A DNA stretch of 64,000 nucleotides, taken from contig NZ_CP116619.1 in the NCBI RefSeq assembly GCF_030409055.1, positions 4,952,924 through 5,016,923 on the forward strand, read 5' to 3'. The notes under the pieces are model-generated. The model was not told the DNA's origin, ran no database searches, and was given only the letters and a program-made list of their open reading frames with translations. The DNA is from Trichocoleus desertorum NBK24. Lineage in GTDB: Bacteria; Cyanobacteriota; Cyanobacteriia; FACHB-46. Positions 36,419 through 45,018 of this stretch are shown in pieces (the first letter of the stretch is position 1; every line of letters begins with the position of its first letter). The position numbers and the translations under genes were made by a program.

Positions 36419-37098
36419 TTCGCGTCCTACTAGTCGATGACCAAAGTATTCTGCGTCAGGGTTTGAAAGCGCTCCTGGAGCTAGAGCCAGACTTGGATAT
36501 CGTGGGCGATGCGAGTAATGGGCAAGTTGCGATTCAGCAAGTAGAAGCACTGCAACCCGATGTAGTGCTGATGGATGTGCGAATGCCCGTGATGGATGGG
36601 GTTGCCGCGACCAGAAGCATTTGCCAGCGCTTCCCGACGATTAAAGTCTTGGTGTTGACCACCTTTGATGACGACGAATACATTGCCGAAGCGATGCGGG
36701 TGGGAGCGATCGGTTATTTGCTCAAAGATACGCCTTCGGAGGAACTAGCCGCTGCAATTCGGGCAGTTCATAAGGGATACGCTCAATTTGGCCCTGGCAT
36801 TTTTCAGAAAGTGCTTTCCCACATGGGCTCAAAACCCGTCGCGATCGCTAGCTCACCTGCTGAACAGTTACCTCCTGGTCTAAACGAACTCACGCCCAGA
36901 GAACGGGAAGTATTGCGCCTGATTGCAGCGGGTTCTAATAACCGAGAAATTGCACAAACTTTATTTATTTCAGAAGGCACGGTCAAAAATCATGTCACCA
37001 ATATTCTGAATCGGCTGAATTTGCGCGATCGCACCCAAGCAGCTATCTTTGCCAATGCCTATCTCACGCTGCTGAATGACGGCAGTGGTAGCCTGTAA
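36415..37098 (+). CDS. NarL/LuxR-family response regulator
   Basis: The start is ATG 36415 ([15 protein letters not shown]), overlapping the kinase stop; the longer in-frame ATG at 36373 lies inside the kinase gene. The receiver has [13 protein letters not shown] with D54 and [14 protein letters not shown]; the C-terminal LuxR-type HTH has [41 protein letters not shown] short linker includes a cyanobacterial-like Ala/Ser run. It is a DNA-binding transcription factor for unknown targets. The thioesterase and PPTase genes immediately downstream are candidates. Confidence 0.93.
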   Translation: MIRVLLVDDQSILRQGLKALLELEPDLDIVGDASNGQVAIQQVEALQPDVVLMDVRMPVMDGVAATRSICQRFPTIKVLVLTTFDDDEYIAEAMRVGAIGYLLKDTPSEELAAAIRAVHKGYAQFGPGIFQKVLSHMGSKPVAIASSPAEQLPPGLNELTPREREVLRLIAAGSNNREIAQTLFISEGTVKNHVTNILNRLNLRDRTQAAIFANAYLTLLNDGSGSL

Positions 37099-37116
37099 AC
37101 TCAGATTGGCAGGTTT

Positions 37117-37935
37117 TTGTTAGGTAAAAGATTGGTGCCAACTGCTACGACCTACTTAACTCATCCCAAACGCAATCCCCAAGCTCGTTTGCGGCTATTT
37201 TGCTTTCCCTATGCGGGAGGCAATTCTTTTATCTTTCGACCTTGGCTGAATAGCCTACCATCAGATGTTGAGCTAGGCGCGATCGAGCTACCAGGACATG
37301 GCACTCGCATGGCTGAACCACTATTAACTCGAATGCCTGAGTTGGTAGAAGCGATCGCCTCATCTCTCTTACCCCACCTAGACAAACCTTTTGCGTTTTT
37401 CGGACACAGTATGGGAGCTTGGGTCAGCTTTGAGGTGGCTCGCTGGTTACAAAGCCATGATCATTTGTGTCCGGTGCATCTCTTTGTGTCCGGTGCGCGG
37501 GCTCCTCAATTGCCTAGTTTGCGATCGCCACTCCACCAATTACCAAAAGCAGAATTTGTCGCAGCGTTGCGCCGTCTGCAAGGCACCCCAGAAGCGGTGT
37601 TAGAGCACGCGGAACTGATGGAGTTGATGCTGCCAATTCTAAGAGCTGATTTTGCTGTGTTAGAAACCTATACATATTCGCCCCAAACTCCCCTACCTTG
37701 CTCGATCACAGCCCTCGGTGGATTGCAGGATGTAGATGTGAGTGAGGTAGCACTTCAAGCGTGGCAAGCCCAAACCAGTGCTAGTTTTTCTCACCGTATG
37801 TTGTCAGGTAATCACTTTTTTATCCATTCAGACCAAACGTTGCTCCTACACCTGTTGACCCAAGAACTCACTCAAATTGTCAGCCATCTACCTAAGTATG
37901 CCCCTCTCAAATCCCCTCCAGGTTTGGGGAATTAG
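37117..37935 (+). CDS. Type II thioesterase (GrsT/alpha-beta hydrolase)
   Basis: A 272-residue enzyme with a TTG start. It has LRLFCFPYAGGNSFIFRPW, the nucleophile elbow FGHSMGAWVSFEVARWL (Ser at GHSMG), an Asp in GGLQDVDVSE, and the His of LSGNHFFIHSD, as in type II thioesterases that unload PKS/NRPS carrier proteins. No PKS or NRPS is in the window. The last 12 or so residues (YAPLKSPPGLGN) are encoded by a palindromic repeat and look like an added tail. It is probably co-transcribed with the PPTase gene. Confidence 0.85.
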   Translation: MLGKRLVPTATTYLTHPKRNPQARLRLFCFPYAGGNSFIFRPWLNSLPSDVELGAIELPGHGTRMAEPLLTRMPELVEAIASSLLPHLDKPFAFFGHSMGAWVSFEVARWLQSHDHLCPVHLFVSGARAPQLPSLRSPLHQLPKAEFVAALRRLQGTPEAVLEHAELMELMLPILRADFAVLETYTYSPQTPLPCSITALGGLQDVDVSEVALQAWQAQTSASFSHRMLSGNHFFIHSDQTLLLHLLTQELTQIVSHLPKYAPLKSPPGLGN

Positions 37936-37941
37936 GAGGGC
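37900..37941. repeat. Imperfect palindrome across thioesterase stop and PPTase ribosome site
   Basis: GCCCCTCTCAAATCCCC on the left pairs imperfectly with GGGGAATTAGGAGGGC on the right. It encodes the last residues of the thioesterase, contains its TAG stop (37933-37935) and includes GGAGGG, the Shine-Dalgarno of the next gene. Folding would hide that site. It resembles G/C-rich cyanobacterial interspersed repeats. Confidence 0.65.
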
Positions 37942-37944
37942 CAA

Positions 37945-38691
37945 ATGCAGCATTATGAGGACAATCCCTGGCAGTCGCCACCCGCTGATCTGAAGTTAGC
38001 CCAAGATGAAGTACATGTCTGGTGTATGGCGCTTGATCAAGACCCAGGGTTAGTCGAGCAGTTCCATGCAACCTTAGCTAATGACGAACAGGAACGGGCC
38101 GCGAAATTCTATTTCCCTAAAGATAGGCAGCATTTTATTGTGGCGAGGGGTTTACTGCGCCTAATTTTGGGCCGCTATCTCAATCAAGCACCTGCTCAGC
38201 TACGTTTTGTCTATAATGCCTATGGCAAACCTAGCCTGGAAGCAACTCCATCGCTGCATTTCAACTTGTCTCACTCGAAGGGATTGGCTCTGCTGGGGAT
38301 GTCAAGCGATCGCGAAATAGGGATTGATCTTGAATACATCCGCACAGACTTTCCTTTTGAGCAGGTGGCTAAATCTGTCTTTTCAGTTTCAGAGCAAAAT
38401 ATCTTGCGATCGCTGCCTGAAACCCTCAAGCCTGAAGCATTCTTTAATGCCTGGACTCGTAAAGAAGCCTATATCAAAGCTTTGGGGCAAGGGCTATCGA
38501 TTCCGCTCGACCAGTTTGATGTAGCTTTCGTCCCTGGCGAATCTGCGGCTTTGCGAGAAGTCAGAGGGACTTGGTCAAACGCCCACGACTGGACTTTACA
38601 ACACCTAACCCCTGCACCGAATTATGTAGGCGCGATCGCGGTTGCAGGATCAGGCTGGCAACTCAAGTGTTGGCGCTGGTTAAATGCCTGA
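37945..38691 (+). CDS. 4'-phosphopantetheinyl transferase (Sfp/HetI type)
   Basis: A 248-residue PPTase. It has FIVARGLLRLILGRYL, the core motif IGIDLEYIRTDFPFEQVAKSVFS and FNAWTRKEAYIKALGQGLS, i.e. the W(S/T)xKEAY signature with Mg-binding Asp and Glu. It moves phosphopantetheine from CoA onto carrier proteins of fatty acid, PKS or NRPS systems. Cyanobacteria usually carry a single Sfp-type enzyme; this may be it. It is right after a type II thioesterase gene, a pair typical of PKS/NRPS support. Confidence 0.93.
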   Translation: MQHYEDNPWQSPPADLKLAQDEVHVWCMALDQDPGLVEQFHATLANDEQERAAKFYFPKDRQHFIVARGLLRLILGRYLNQAPAQLRFVYNAYGKPSLEATPSLHFNLSHSKGLALLGMSSDREIGIDLEYIRTDFPFEQVAKSVFSVSEQNILRSLPETLKPEAFFNAWTRKEAYIKALGQGLSIPLDQFDVAFVPGESAALREVRGTWSNAHDWTLQHLTPAPNYVGAIAVAGSGWQLKCWRWLNA

Positions 38692-38750
38692 AAGGCAAGT
38701 GATAGGATGAAAGCCAGCATCGCTAAACTGTGGAGTTTATTGGTATCTAG

Positions 38751-39671
38751 GTGCAACTCAAAAACGTCATTATTGCTCACAAAGCAGGAGATGCGACCAG
38801 TCGGCGCTGGGCTGAAAAATGTGCTCGGCAGCTAGAAGACCGAGGTTGTAAAGTGCTGATGGGACCGAGCGGCCCCAAAGACAATCCCTATCCCGTCTTC
38901 TTGGCCTCAGCCACCCATCCAATCGATTTAGCGCTGGTCTTGGGCGGGGATGGCACAGCGCTCTCAGCCACAAGGCATTTAGCTGCCGATGGCATTCCGA
39001 TTTTGGCGGTGAATGTCGGTGGGCATTTGGGATTCCTCACCGAGTCTTCGCAGGAACTGAGCGATTCAGAGCGAGTTTGGGATCGGTTGCTAGAAGACCG
39101 CTTTGCTGTCCAGACTCGAATGATGGTGCAAGCGAGTGTATATGAAGGACATCGCACCAATCTGGAGCCAGTGAGCGATCGCTACTTAGCCCTGAATGAA
39201 ATGACGGTGAAGCCTGCGTCTGCCGATCGCATGATTACTTCCATTTTGGAAATGGAAATTGATGGTGAGGTGGTGGATCAGTACCAGGGAGATGGCCTGA
39301 TCGTTGCCACACCCACAGGGTCTACTTCCTACACCGTGGCTGCCAATGGCCCGATCGTGCATCCGGGGATGGAAGCGTTGGTCGTCACCCCAATTTGCCC
39401 TTTAAGTCTTTCTAGTCGCTCGATTGTGCTGCCGCCCGGTTCAGTGGTGAGTATTTGGCCCTTGGCAGACAACGACCTCAGCACCAAGCTCTGGATGGAT
39501 GGCGTGATGGCAACCTCGATTTGGCCAGGGCAGCGAGTCGATGTGCGGATGGCTGATTGCCGAGCTAAATTCATTATTTTGCGAGAGAACTATTCCTACT
39601 ACCAAACGCTGCGGGAAAAGTTGCAATGGGCTGGAGCCAGAATTCGCTACAGCAACAATCACCGTAATTAG
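38751..39671 (+). CDS. nadK: NAD kinase
   Basis: A 306-residue enzyme with GTG start. The NAD kinase signature is complete: LALVLGGDGTALSATRHLA (GGDG), ILAVNVGGHLGFLTES, ALNEMTVKPASADRM and DGLIVATPTGSTSYTVAANGPIVHPGMEALVVTPICP. It phosphorylates NAD to NADP. Many cyanobacteria carry two NAD kinases; which one this is cannot be said from motifs. It is separated from the PPTase by 59 bases. Confidence 0.95.
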   Translation: MQLKNVIIAHKAGDATSRRWAEKCARQLEDRGCKVLMGPSGPKDNPYPVFLASATHPIDLALVLGGDGTALSATRHLAADGIPILAVNVGGHLGFLTESSQELSDSERVWDRLLEDRFAVQTRMMVQASVYEGHRTNLEPVSDRYLALNEMTVKPASADRMITSILEMEIDGEVVDQYQGDGLIVATPTGSTSYTVAANGPIVHPGMEALVVTPICPLSLSSRSIVLPPGSVVSIWPLADNDLSTKLWMDGVMATSIWPGQRVDVRMADCRAKFIILRENYSYYQTLREKLQWAGARIRYSNNHRN

Positions 39672-40078
39672 GCACCGCAATTAGGTGGTTCGTAGGTAAT
39701 CATTTCACTCAAAATCATTACCAATCTAAAACTACCGGGAATTAAAGCTGGGGGGACAGATTATTAGCTGGAACACGGGTTCACTCAATCGCGTATCCGC
39801 CTCGTTACGCTTTATACAGTTGCACCCGATTGACTGAGAAATCCCCCTAATTTCGACTGCTCAATCTTTTCAGCCCCTAGTCTCTTGTGCTTAGTTCCTG
39901 AAAGTGGCGGAGTGAAGCCAGCGGTTCTAGCTAGCTTGATCCGTTACTTTACGGTTGAAATGGGGGACGCGATCGCGCAATTTGTTGACTCCTAAGCGTT
40001 CTAGGGAACTCTATCAACAAATCGTCGATGGCTTGGTCAGCTAGGAATTGCAATTGCCCGATCTAGCGAATTTTAACT
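39672..40078. other. Gene-free region before the oxidative cluster
   Basis: 407 bases without a credible gene. It should hold the promoter of the downstream operon. An inverted repeat ATTTGTTGA/TCAACAAAT (39980-39988 with 40014-40022) lies 57 bases before the first ATG and could be an operator. A looser repeat CACTCAATCG/CGATTGACTG, with one mismatch, lies near 39783-39835. Confidence 0.45.
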
Positions 40079-40804
40079 ATGAAAAGTCACCTTGTGGCGA
40101 TCGCAGAGTTATCTACTGCCGATCGCGAGGCTATGTATGGTCTATTGAGCACTCATTTTTCCGGAGTCAAGCGAGCAGTTTTTGAAGCTGACTTGCATAC
40201 CAAAAACTGGGTGATCTTATTGAAAGATGAGCGATCGCAGACCCTTAAGGGTTTTTCCACAATTCTGATGTACGAAACTGAGTTTGAAGGTGAGGAGTTG
40301 ACGGTTGTCTACTCTGGCGACACGATTATGGACCCCAGTGCTTGGTCTAGTTCAGCACTCTCGCGGGCTTGGATCGCCTCTGTTAATCAGTTGCGGCGCA
40401 AATATCCTCGCGGCAAACTTTATTGGCTCTTGATCTCCTCTGGCTATCGTACCTACCGCTTTTTGCCTACGTTTTGGCAAGAGTTTTACCCCCGCTATGA
40501 TGCTCCCACATCTCCCACAATGACCAGATTGATGCAATTTCTAGCGCAGCGGCAGTTTGGCAACTGTTATGACGCTACCACTGGCATTGTCCGCTTCCCC
40601 CATCCGCAACAGCTCAAGGGTCAGCTTCAGGGGATTCCAGTAGAACGCTGCAAAGATCCACATATTGATTTTTTTGCCAGCCAGAACCCACATCACGATC
40701 AAGGAGATGAGTTGGTGTGCTTGGCAGAGATTACCGAAACGAATTTAACGCCAGCAGGTCGGCGGATGTGGTTTGCCATGCTAGAACCTGTGGCCTTGGT
40801 GTAA
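40079..40804 (+). CDS. Uncharacterised protein opening the oxidative cluster, possibly acyltransferase-like
   Basis: A 241-residue soluble protein starting MKSHLVAIAELSTADREAMYGLLSTHF. The N-terminal half has a GNAT-like flavour (ELSTADREAMYGLLSTHFSGVKRAVFEADLHTKNWVILLKDE, with a following beta-rich segment), but a clear acetyl-CoA site is not visible. The centre is aromatic-rich (YWLLISSGYRTYRFLPTFWQEFYPRY). It ends six bases before the first Rieske gene, so it belongs to the operon. I do not recognise its family with confidence. Confidence 0.6.
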   Translation: MKSHLVAIAELSTADREAMYGLLSTHFSGVKRAVFEADLHTKNWVILLKDERSQTLKGFSTILMYETEFEGEELTVVYSGDTIMDPSAWSSSALSRAWIASVNQLRRKYPRGKLYWLLISSGYRTYRFLPTFWQEFYPRYDAPTSPTMTRLMQFLAQRQFGNCYDATTGIVRFPHPQQLKGQLQGIPVERCKDPHIDFFASQNPHHDQGDELVCLAEITETNLTPAGRRMWFAMLEPVALV

Positions 40805-40810
40805 CCAATC

Positions 40811-41908
40811 ATGAGTAGCAAAGCTGGGATGCAGACAGAAACCTTTAATCATCCCGATCGCTTTATTCGAGGGTGGCATTGGGCACTGCGATCGCGAGAT
40901 CTCAAAGTAGGGCAGGTCAAACCTGTGCAACTCTTGGGGCGAGATTTAGCGATCTACCGTAACCAAGAGGGGCAAGTGGTGGCCCTAGATGCCTACTGCC
41001 CCCATATGGGAGCGCATTTAGCGGAAGGCAAAGTTGATGGCGCTGGAATTCGCTGTTTCTTCCATAACTGGAAATTTGATCCTCAAGGGCACTGTGTAGA
41101 TGTGCCTTGTTTGGGCAAAGCCATTCCTGCCAAGCTCTCCAGTTGGCCAACCGCAGAACACTACGGCTTGATTTGGGTCTGGACGGGAGAGATACCCCAG
41201 CAATCTCTACCCTTTGTCCCGGAGCTAGAACATACAGGCTGCGACGTGATGTTTGGGTCGCATTTCTTCAAAAACTGCCATCCCAATGTCCTGTTGATCA
41301 ATGCGATCGATGCTCAGCATTTCAATACGGTGCACAACTTTCCAATTCAGATTGTGTTTCGCACAGAGACGCTGCATCGCAATGCCATCACCTTCAGCAA
41401 CACCACACGAGGCGGCGATGAATCCTGGCTGATGCGGTTAATTCTGCCGTTTTATAAAAATGAGGGCACCTACAGCATGTGCTACTGGTATGGCAGCACG
41501 GGCACAGTCACCCTCGGCCCCGATTTTCTCCACTTCTACATCATGTTTACCCTGCGGCTGTTGGAAGGTGGCAAAACCGAAGGACAAACCGTTTTAATCA
41601 CCAAAAAGCGGCCTGGGCTTCTGGGTTGGCTATTGAATCGGCTAATTTTATTCGTTACTCAATTAGTTGGTAATTACTTCGCCAAAGGTGATACCCAGAT
41701 CTTCCAAACGATTAAATTTAACCTCAAAACTCCAACCAAAGCCGATCAATCAATAGTCCAGTTCATGCAGCATGTGGAGCAACAGCAACCACTGGCTTGG
41801 GGAACCTGGGAACCAATTTCAGAACTAGCACAAACACCTGTGACAGAACCATTACAGATTAATTCTGGGGTGGAACCTGAGCGAGAACGGGTTTGGGAGG
41901 CAGTATGA
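40811..41908 (+). CDS. Rieske non-heme iron oxygenase 1
   Basis: A 365-residue oxygenase alpha-subunit. The Rieske ligands are C63, H65, C82 and H85 (CPH...CFFHNW). The mononuclear iron site is D167-x2-H170-x4-H175 in NAIDAQHFNTVHN. The unusual Phe-Phe and Asn in CFFHNW (usual CxxHGW) are shared with the second copy. It should hydroxylate or desaturate a hydrophobic substrate using electrons from a ferredoxin, which the operon supplies. Its end overlaps the SDR start (ATGA). Confidence 0.92.
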   Translation: MSSKAGMQTETFNHPDRFIRGWHWALRSRDLKVGQVKPVQLLGRDLAIYRNQEGQVVALDAYCPHMGAHLAEGKVDGAGIRCFFHNWKFDPQGHCVDVPCLGKAIPAKLSSWPTAEHYGLIWVWTGEIPQQSLPFVPELEHTGCDVMFGSHFFKNCHPNVLLINAIDAQHFNTVHNFPIQIVFRTETLHRNAITFSNTTRGGDESWLMRLILPFYKNEGTYSMCYWYGSTGTVTLGPDFLHFYIMFTLRLLEGGKTEGQTVLITKKRPGLLGWLLNRLILFVTQLVGNYFAKGDTQIFQTIKFNLKTPTKADQSIVQFMQHVEQQQPLAWGTWEPISELAQTPVTEPLQINSGVEPERERVWEAV

Positions 41909-42747
41909 AGACGGTGTTGATTACAGGGTGCTCCTCTGGGTTTGGGCGCGGTATGGTAGATGAGTTTCTCCAGTGTGGCTGGCAAGTGATCAGCACCATG
42001 CGTCAAGCTAACCAACGCCGAGAATTACTGGCAGAGTCACTAGAGAAATATAGCGATCGCTTAACCATTCTCGATTTAGATGTCACCGATCCAACTCAGC
42101 GAGAGGCAGTTGCAGAGTATGTGCGCCAAAAAGGAAATCTAGATTGCCTAGTGAATAATGCAGGCGATCGCTTTTTCGGCCCCTTAGAAGACCTCAGCGA
42201 AGCTCAACTGCGGCGACAGATGGAGGTAAATTTCTACGGTCCCACACTTTTGACACGAGCTTTATTACCTGAGATTCGAGCCGCGCAAGGCACGATTATT
42301 TTTATCTCTTCTACGTTTGGTTATATAGGGTTTCCGCTCACCTCGGCTTACTGCGCTAGCAAATATGCACTGGAAGGCTTGGCTGAGAGTCTGTATTACG
42401 AGCTAAAACCGCATGGTGTGCATGTGGCGCTAATTGAACCCGGAGCTAGCCGTACTAACTTTGGTCACGATCCGGGTTGGGCAGAAGGAGAGTCGGCTCC
42501 CTACCAGTTACAGATGCAGAATTACCATTTACTCAAAGACCGATTACGGGCCAAATCCCCCAACAACACGCTCCGAGTGGCTCAACAAGCGGTAGCTTTG
42601 GCAGAAGGGCGATCGCGATGTTTGCGAGTGCGGGTCGGACGGGATGCGGCATTGATGTATCTCTTTCAACGGCTGGTACCTGATTGGATTCGTCTACCTT
42701 TATCTAACTTGTTTTACCGTCGGATCTTTTTACGGAGGCCAGCTTGA
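41905..42747 (+). CDS. Short-chain dehydrogenase/reductase
   Basis: The start is ATG 41905 (MKTVLITGCSSGFGRGM), inside the preceding gene's stop. About 280 residues. The Rossmann TGxxxGxG motif is TGCSSGFG, the NNAG motif is NNAGDRF, the catalytic Tyr/Lys pair is YCASKYALEG, with Ser in FISSTFGYIGF. It likely interconverts an alcohol and ketone on the product of the oxygenase. It overlaps the next gene (TGATG). C-terminus is basic and aromatic (FYRRIFLRRPA). Confidence 0.92.
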   Translation: MKTVLITGCSSGFGRGMVDEFLQCGWQVISTMRQANQRRELLAESLEKYSDRLTILDLDVTDPTQREAVAEYVRQKGNLDCLVNNAGDRFFGPLEDLSEAQLRRQMEVNFYGPTLLTRALLPEIRAAQGTIIFISSTFGYIGFPLTSAYCASKYALEGLAESLYYELKPHGVHVALIEPGASRTNFGHDPGWAEGESAPYQLQMQNYHLLKDRLRAKSPNNTLRVAQQAVALAEGRSRCLRVRVGRDAALMYLFQRLVPDWIRLPLSNLFYRRIFLRRPA

Positions 42748-43751
42748 TGAGCCCGAACATTGCTGGATTTGATCTACCTCTGCTCAATGAGGGAGATAAA
42801 CTCAATCGGATTTTGGCTTCAACTTTAGGCGAGCGCTTACCCGCAGCAGCACAGCTTTCCCGTTCCTACCAGCCAAGCTCGGAACCACCCCGATCTTACT
42901 GGGATGCAACGCATTTTGGTCTAGAACGAGTGGCGATTTTTCAGGATGCCAGTGAGGAAGAGCAGCAGGCGATCGCGCAGATTGCTAGCCAAGGCTTGTT
43001 GATAGAAGCCTACTTCGTGGAAAAAGCAGGGATAGGCTACATGGCGAAGATGCTCTTGCTGGCAGAAACTCTAGAGGAACGGATGCTCTACAGTCTCTTC
43101 GCTGCCGAGGAGGCCGCACATTTAGCCCAGATTAGGAGGTTTTTCGATGGCCCCCCTACCCCTCCAATACTGGGGGGAATTAGCTCTGATTTCTTCTCCC
43201 CCCAGTATTGGGGGGATGGGGGGGCAGAAGAACCCATTGGCACCGATGATCCATTTCTGCGGTTTCTGTCAGATCTCCTAGAGACAGAAGATAAAGCCAT
43301 CTTGCTATTCATCATTCAGGTGGTGTTGGAAGGATGGGGTCTGAGCCACTATCGCAGTTTAGCCAAGGGCTGCTCCCACTTGGAGTTAGGTCAATTGTTT
43401 GAGCAGTTTCTCCAAGCCGAAGCGCGTCATCATGGTTCTGGTTTGATGCTGTTTAACAAAATATCTTTATCCACGCAAAGCCAAAGCGCCATCGTAGAAG
43501 CATTGACCCTGTTTCTCCGCATGGTACAAGTCGGGCCGCAGAGGGTCTTAAGCGCGATCGCCCAAGTCAAAGGAGATCTCTCGCGATCGCAACAAATCCA
43601 GGTTTTGCAAGAGTTAGAAACTGAGATCCAGAGTGGAGCGCGGTTGAGCTATTTACGCTCTCTGATGCAGAAAACTACCGCTCACGCCATTGTTCAAGAA
43701 TTAGAGGAACGCGGTTCTTTCCAACCCTTCCCAGCGGAGAAATGTATATGA
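42747..43751 (+). CDS. Ferritin-like di-iron protein with a repeat-encoded loop
   Basis: The start is ATG 42747, in TGATG with the SDR stop. About 334 residues. Helical, with candidate iron ligands E92 (EAYFVEKAGIGY), E122xxH125 (EEAAH), E195 (VVLEGWGLSHY) and E225xxH228 (EARHH), the E/ExxH/E/ExxH pattern of ferritin-like di-iron enzymes. Between helices 2 and 3 a Pro/Gly-rich loop (about 135-160) is encoded by a palindromic DNA repeat (43151-43224) in frame. Reaction unknown; an oxygenase or oxidase role is likely from context. It overlaps the next gene. Confidence 0.7.
   Translation: MSPNIAGFDLPLLNEGDKLNRILASTLGERLPAAAQLSRSYQPSSEPPRSYWDATHFGLERVAIFQDASEEEQQAIAQIASQGLLIEAYFVEKAGIGYMAKMLLLAETLEERMLYSLFAAEEAAHLAQIRRFFDGPPTPPILGGISSDFFSPQYWGDGGAEEPIGTDDPFLRFLSDLLETEDKAILLFIIQVVLEGWGLSHYRSLAKGCSHLELGQLFEQFLQAEARHHGSGLMLFNKISLSTQSQSAIVEALTLFLRMVQVGPQRVLSAIAQVKGDLSRSQQIQVLQELETEIQSGARLSYLRSLMQKTTAHAIVQELEERGSFQPFPAEKCI
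43151..43224. repeat. In-frame palindromic repeat inside a di-iron protein gene
   Basis: Arms 43151-43178 and 43197-43224 are inverted copies with three mismatches, sharing an exact core CCAATACTGGGGGGA and its complement. The G/C tracts are like those of cyanobacterial interspersed repeats. Its coding capacity is a Pro/Gly/Ser-rich loop; the reading frame runs through. Confidence 0.9.
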
Positions 43752-45016
43752 ACAATTTATTTGACGAACCTCAAGCAAATACCTTGTTGGAGAATCAAAA
43801 AGTCTACCGAAAGCTGCAAATTAACTGCCAGCGCAACCAGCAGCAAGACCAAACTGCCGCGATCGATGCCGCTACTGCAAACTTTAAATACGACCAGTGC
43901 AAAGACGAATATTGGAACCCAGAGGAGTTCTCCCTACTTTACGGCACTCCTTTATGGGAGCAAGCTAGCCCTAGTCAACGAATTGTATTGAACCATCTGT
44001 ATTGGGTAGCTTATTACTCGCAAATTGTCTCAGCAGAGATCGCGACGATTTTCTTTAACCAGGCAAGCGCAGCGGGTCTCTATGCTCAAGAAGATTTTCG
44101 CTTGGTCTGTGACACTTTGGATCTGGAGTCAGCTCAAGAGCGATCGCACATTCAGGCATTTAGAACCATTGCCAGTCAGACAGAAGCAGCATTATTCGGT
44201 CAACGGATTTTCACCTATCCCATGCGGGGACCGTTTACCGAGACCATGATTTTTGCCGATACCAATGCCCTAAAACGTTGGTGGAAGCAGGTTCAGCTCA
44301 AATGCTTTGGCTTGCTGTCTTCAGACAATACCTTTTTAGCGTGCCAATATTTCACGGTTCGGGGAGTGCGGACACTGAACGGCAAACTGGTGCAGCACAA
44401 ACTCAGCGCCTACTACCAAAAACATCGTGACGCAGCCAATTCACCGATTCCCAGCCAAATTTCCTATTATCACTTCTTGGATGAGAGTTTCCATTTCAAC
44501 AGTTCTACCATTCTGTCCCACGATGTCGTGAAGTGCCTAAAGCCTCCGACAAAGTTTGAAGAAACGGTTGCAAACTTAGGATTGCGGGGTTGTCAGCGCG
44601 ATCATTATCATTTTTCAGCAGCCATCAACGGCATCTTTTGGTACGACCCAGCTCTGTATCGAGCGATCTATCAAGTACTGCGATCGCCTGTATTTGGAAT
44701 GAGCGATCGCGAAGCCAAAGAGATGATGGCAGCTTGCTTTACCCAAGAGTCAGAGGGGTTGCATCGTAGCTATCAGACGCATCAAGAGGCGATGGAATCT
44801 TACAAGGTATATGTCGACAAGCTCGATTATGTTTGGCAGAGCAATCGCGAGATGTCATTGATGGCGGCGAATTCTCTCCCTCAATACCTAAAGACGCAGC
44901 AACGAGCCATGCAGAAATTCTTGGCTACTGGAGAGGTTGCTTCGGTGCCGCGATCGCAGCCAGCTTTTATCGCCACTCCCCAGGCTCAGGCTGAGGTACT
45001 GGGGGAGGTGAGTTAA
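43748..45016 (+). CDS. AurF-like ferritin-superfamily di-iron oxygenase
   Basis: The start is ATG 43748 (MNNLFDEP), overlapping the preceding stop; an in-frame ATG lies at 43742. Counting from that first Met, candidate ligands are E99, E133xxH136 (SAQERSHIQ), H244xxxE248xxH251 (HFLDESFH). This matches the spacing of the iron ligands I recall in AurF (E101, E136/H139, H223, E227, H230). A counterpart of AurF E196 is not evident. AurF-type enzymes oxidise arylamines to nitro groups; others hydroxylate carbon. The 424-residue length is longer than AurF (~336), with an extra insertion. Confidence 0.65.
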   Translation: MNNLFDEPQANTLLENQKVYRKLQINCQRNQQQDQTAAIDAATANFKYDQCKDEYWNPEEFSLLYGTPLWEQASPSQRIVLNHLYWVAYYSQIVSAEIATIFFNQASAAGLYAQEDFRLVCDTLDLESAQERSHIQAFRTIASQTEAALFGQRIFTYPMRGPFTETMIFADTNALKRWWKQVQLKCFGLLSSDNTFLACQYFTVRGVRTLNGKLVQHKLSAYYQKHRDAANSPIPSQISYYHFLDESFHFNSSTILSHDVVKCLKPPTKFEETVANLGLRGCQRDHYHFSAAINGIFWYDPALYRAIYQVLRSPVFGMSDREAKEMMAACFTQESEGLHRSYQTHQEAMESYKVYVDKLDYVWQSNREMSLMAANSLPQYLKTQQRAMQKFLATGEVASVPRSQPAFIATPQAQAEVLGEVS

Positions 45017-45018
45017 AT

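Noticed and set aside
39980-40022. 9-bp inverted repeat as a proven operator
   Set aside because: Only one copy and no known consensus; kept just as a possibility in the intergenic entry.
39672-40078. Search for a tRNA or small RNA before the oxidative cluster
   Set aside because: GGTTCACTCAATCG looked faintly like a T-loop, but no acceptor stem or anticodon arm can be drawn.
43748-45016. Calling the AurF-like gene a p-aminobenzoate N-oxygenase
   Set aside because: Ligand spacing alone does not define the substrate, one ligand is not found, and the chain is much longer than AurF.
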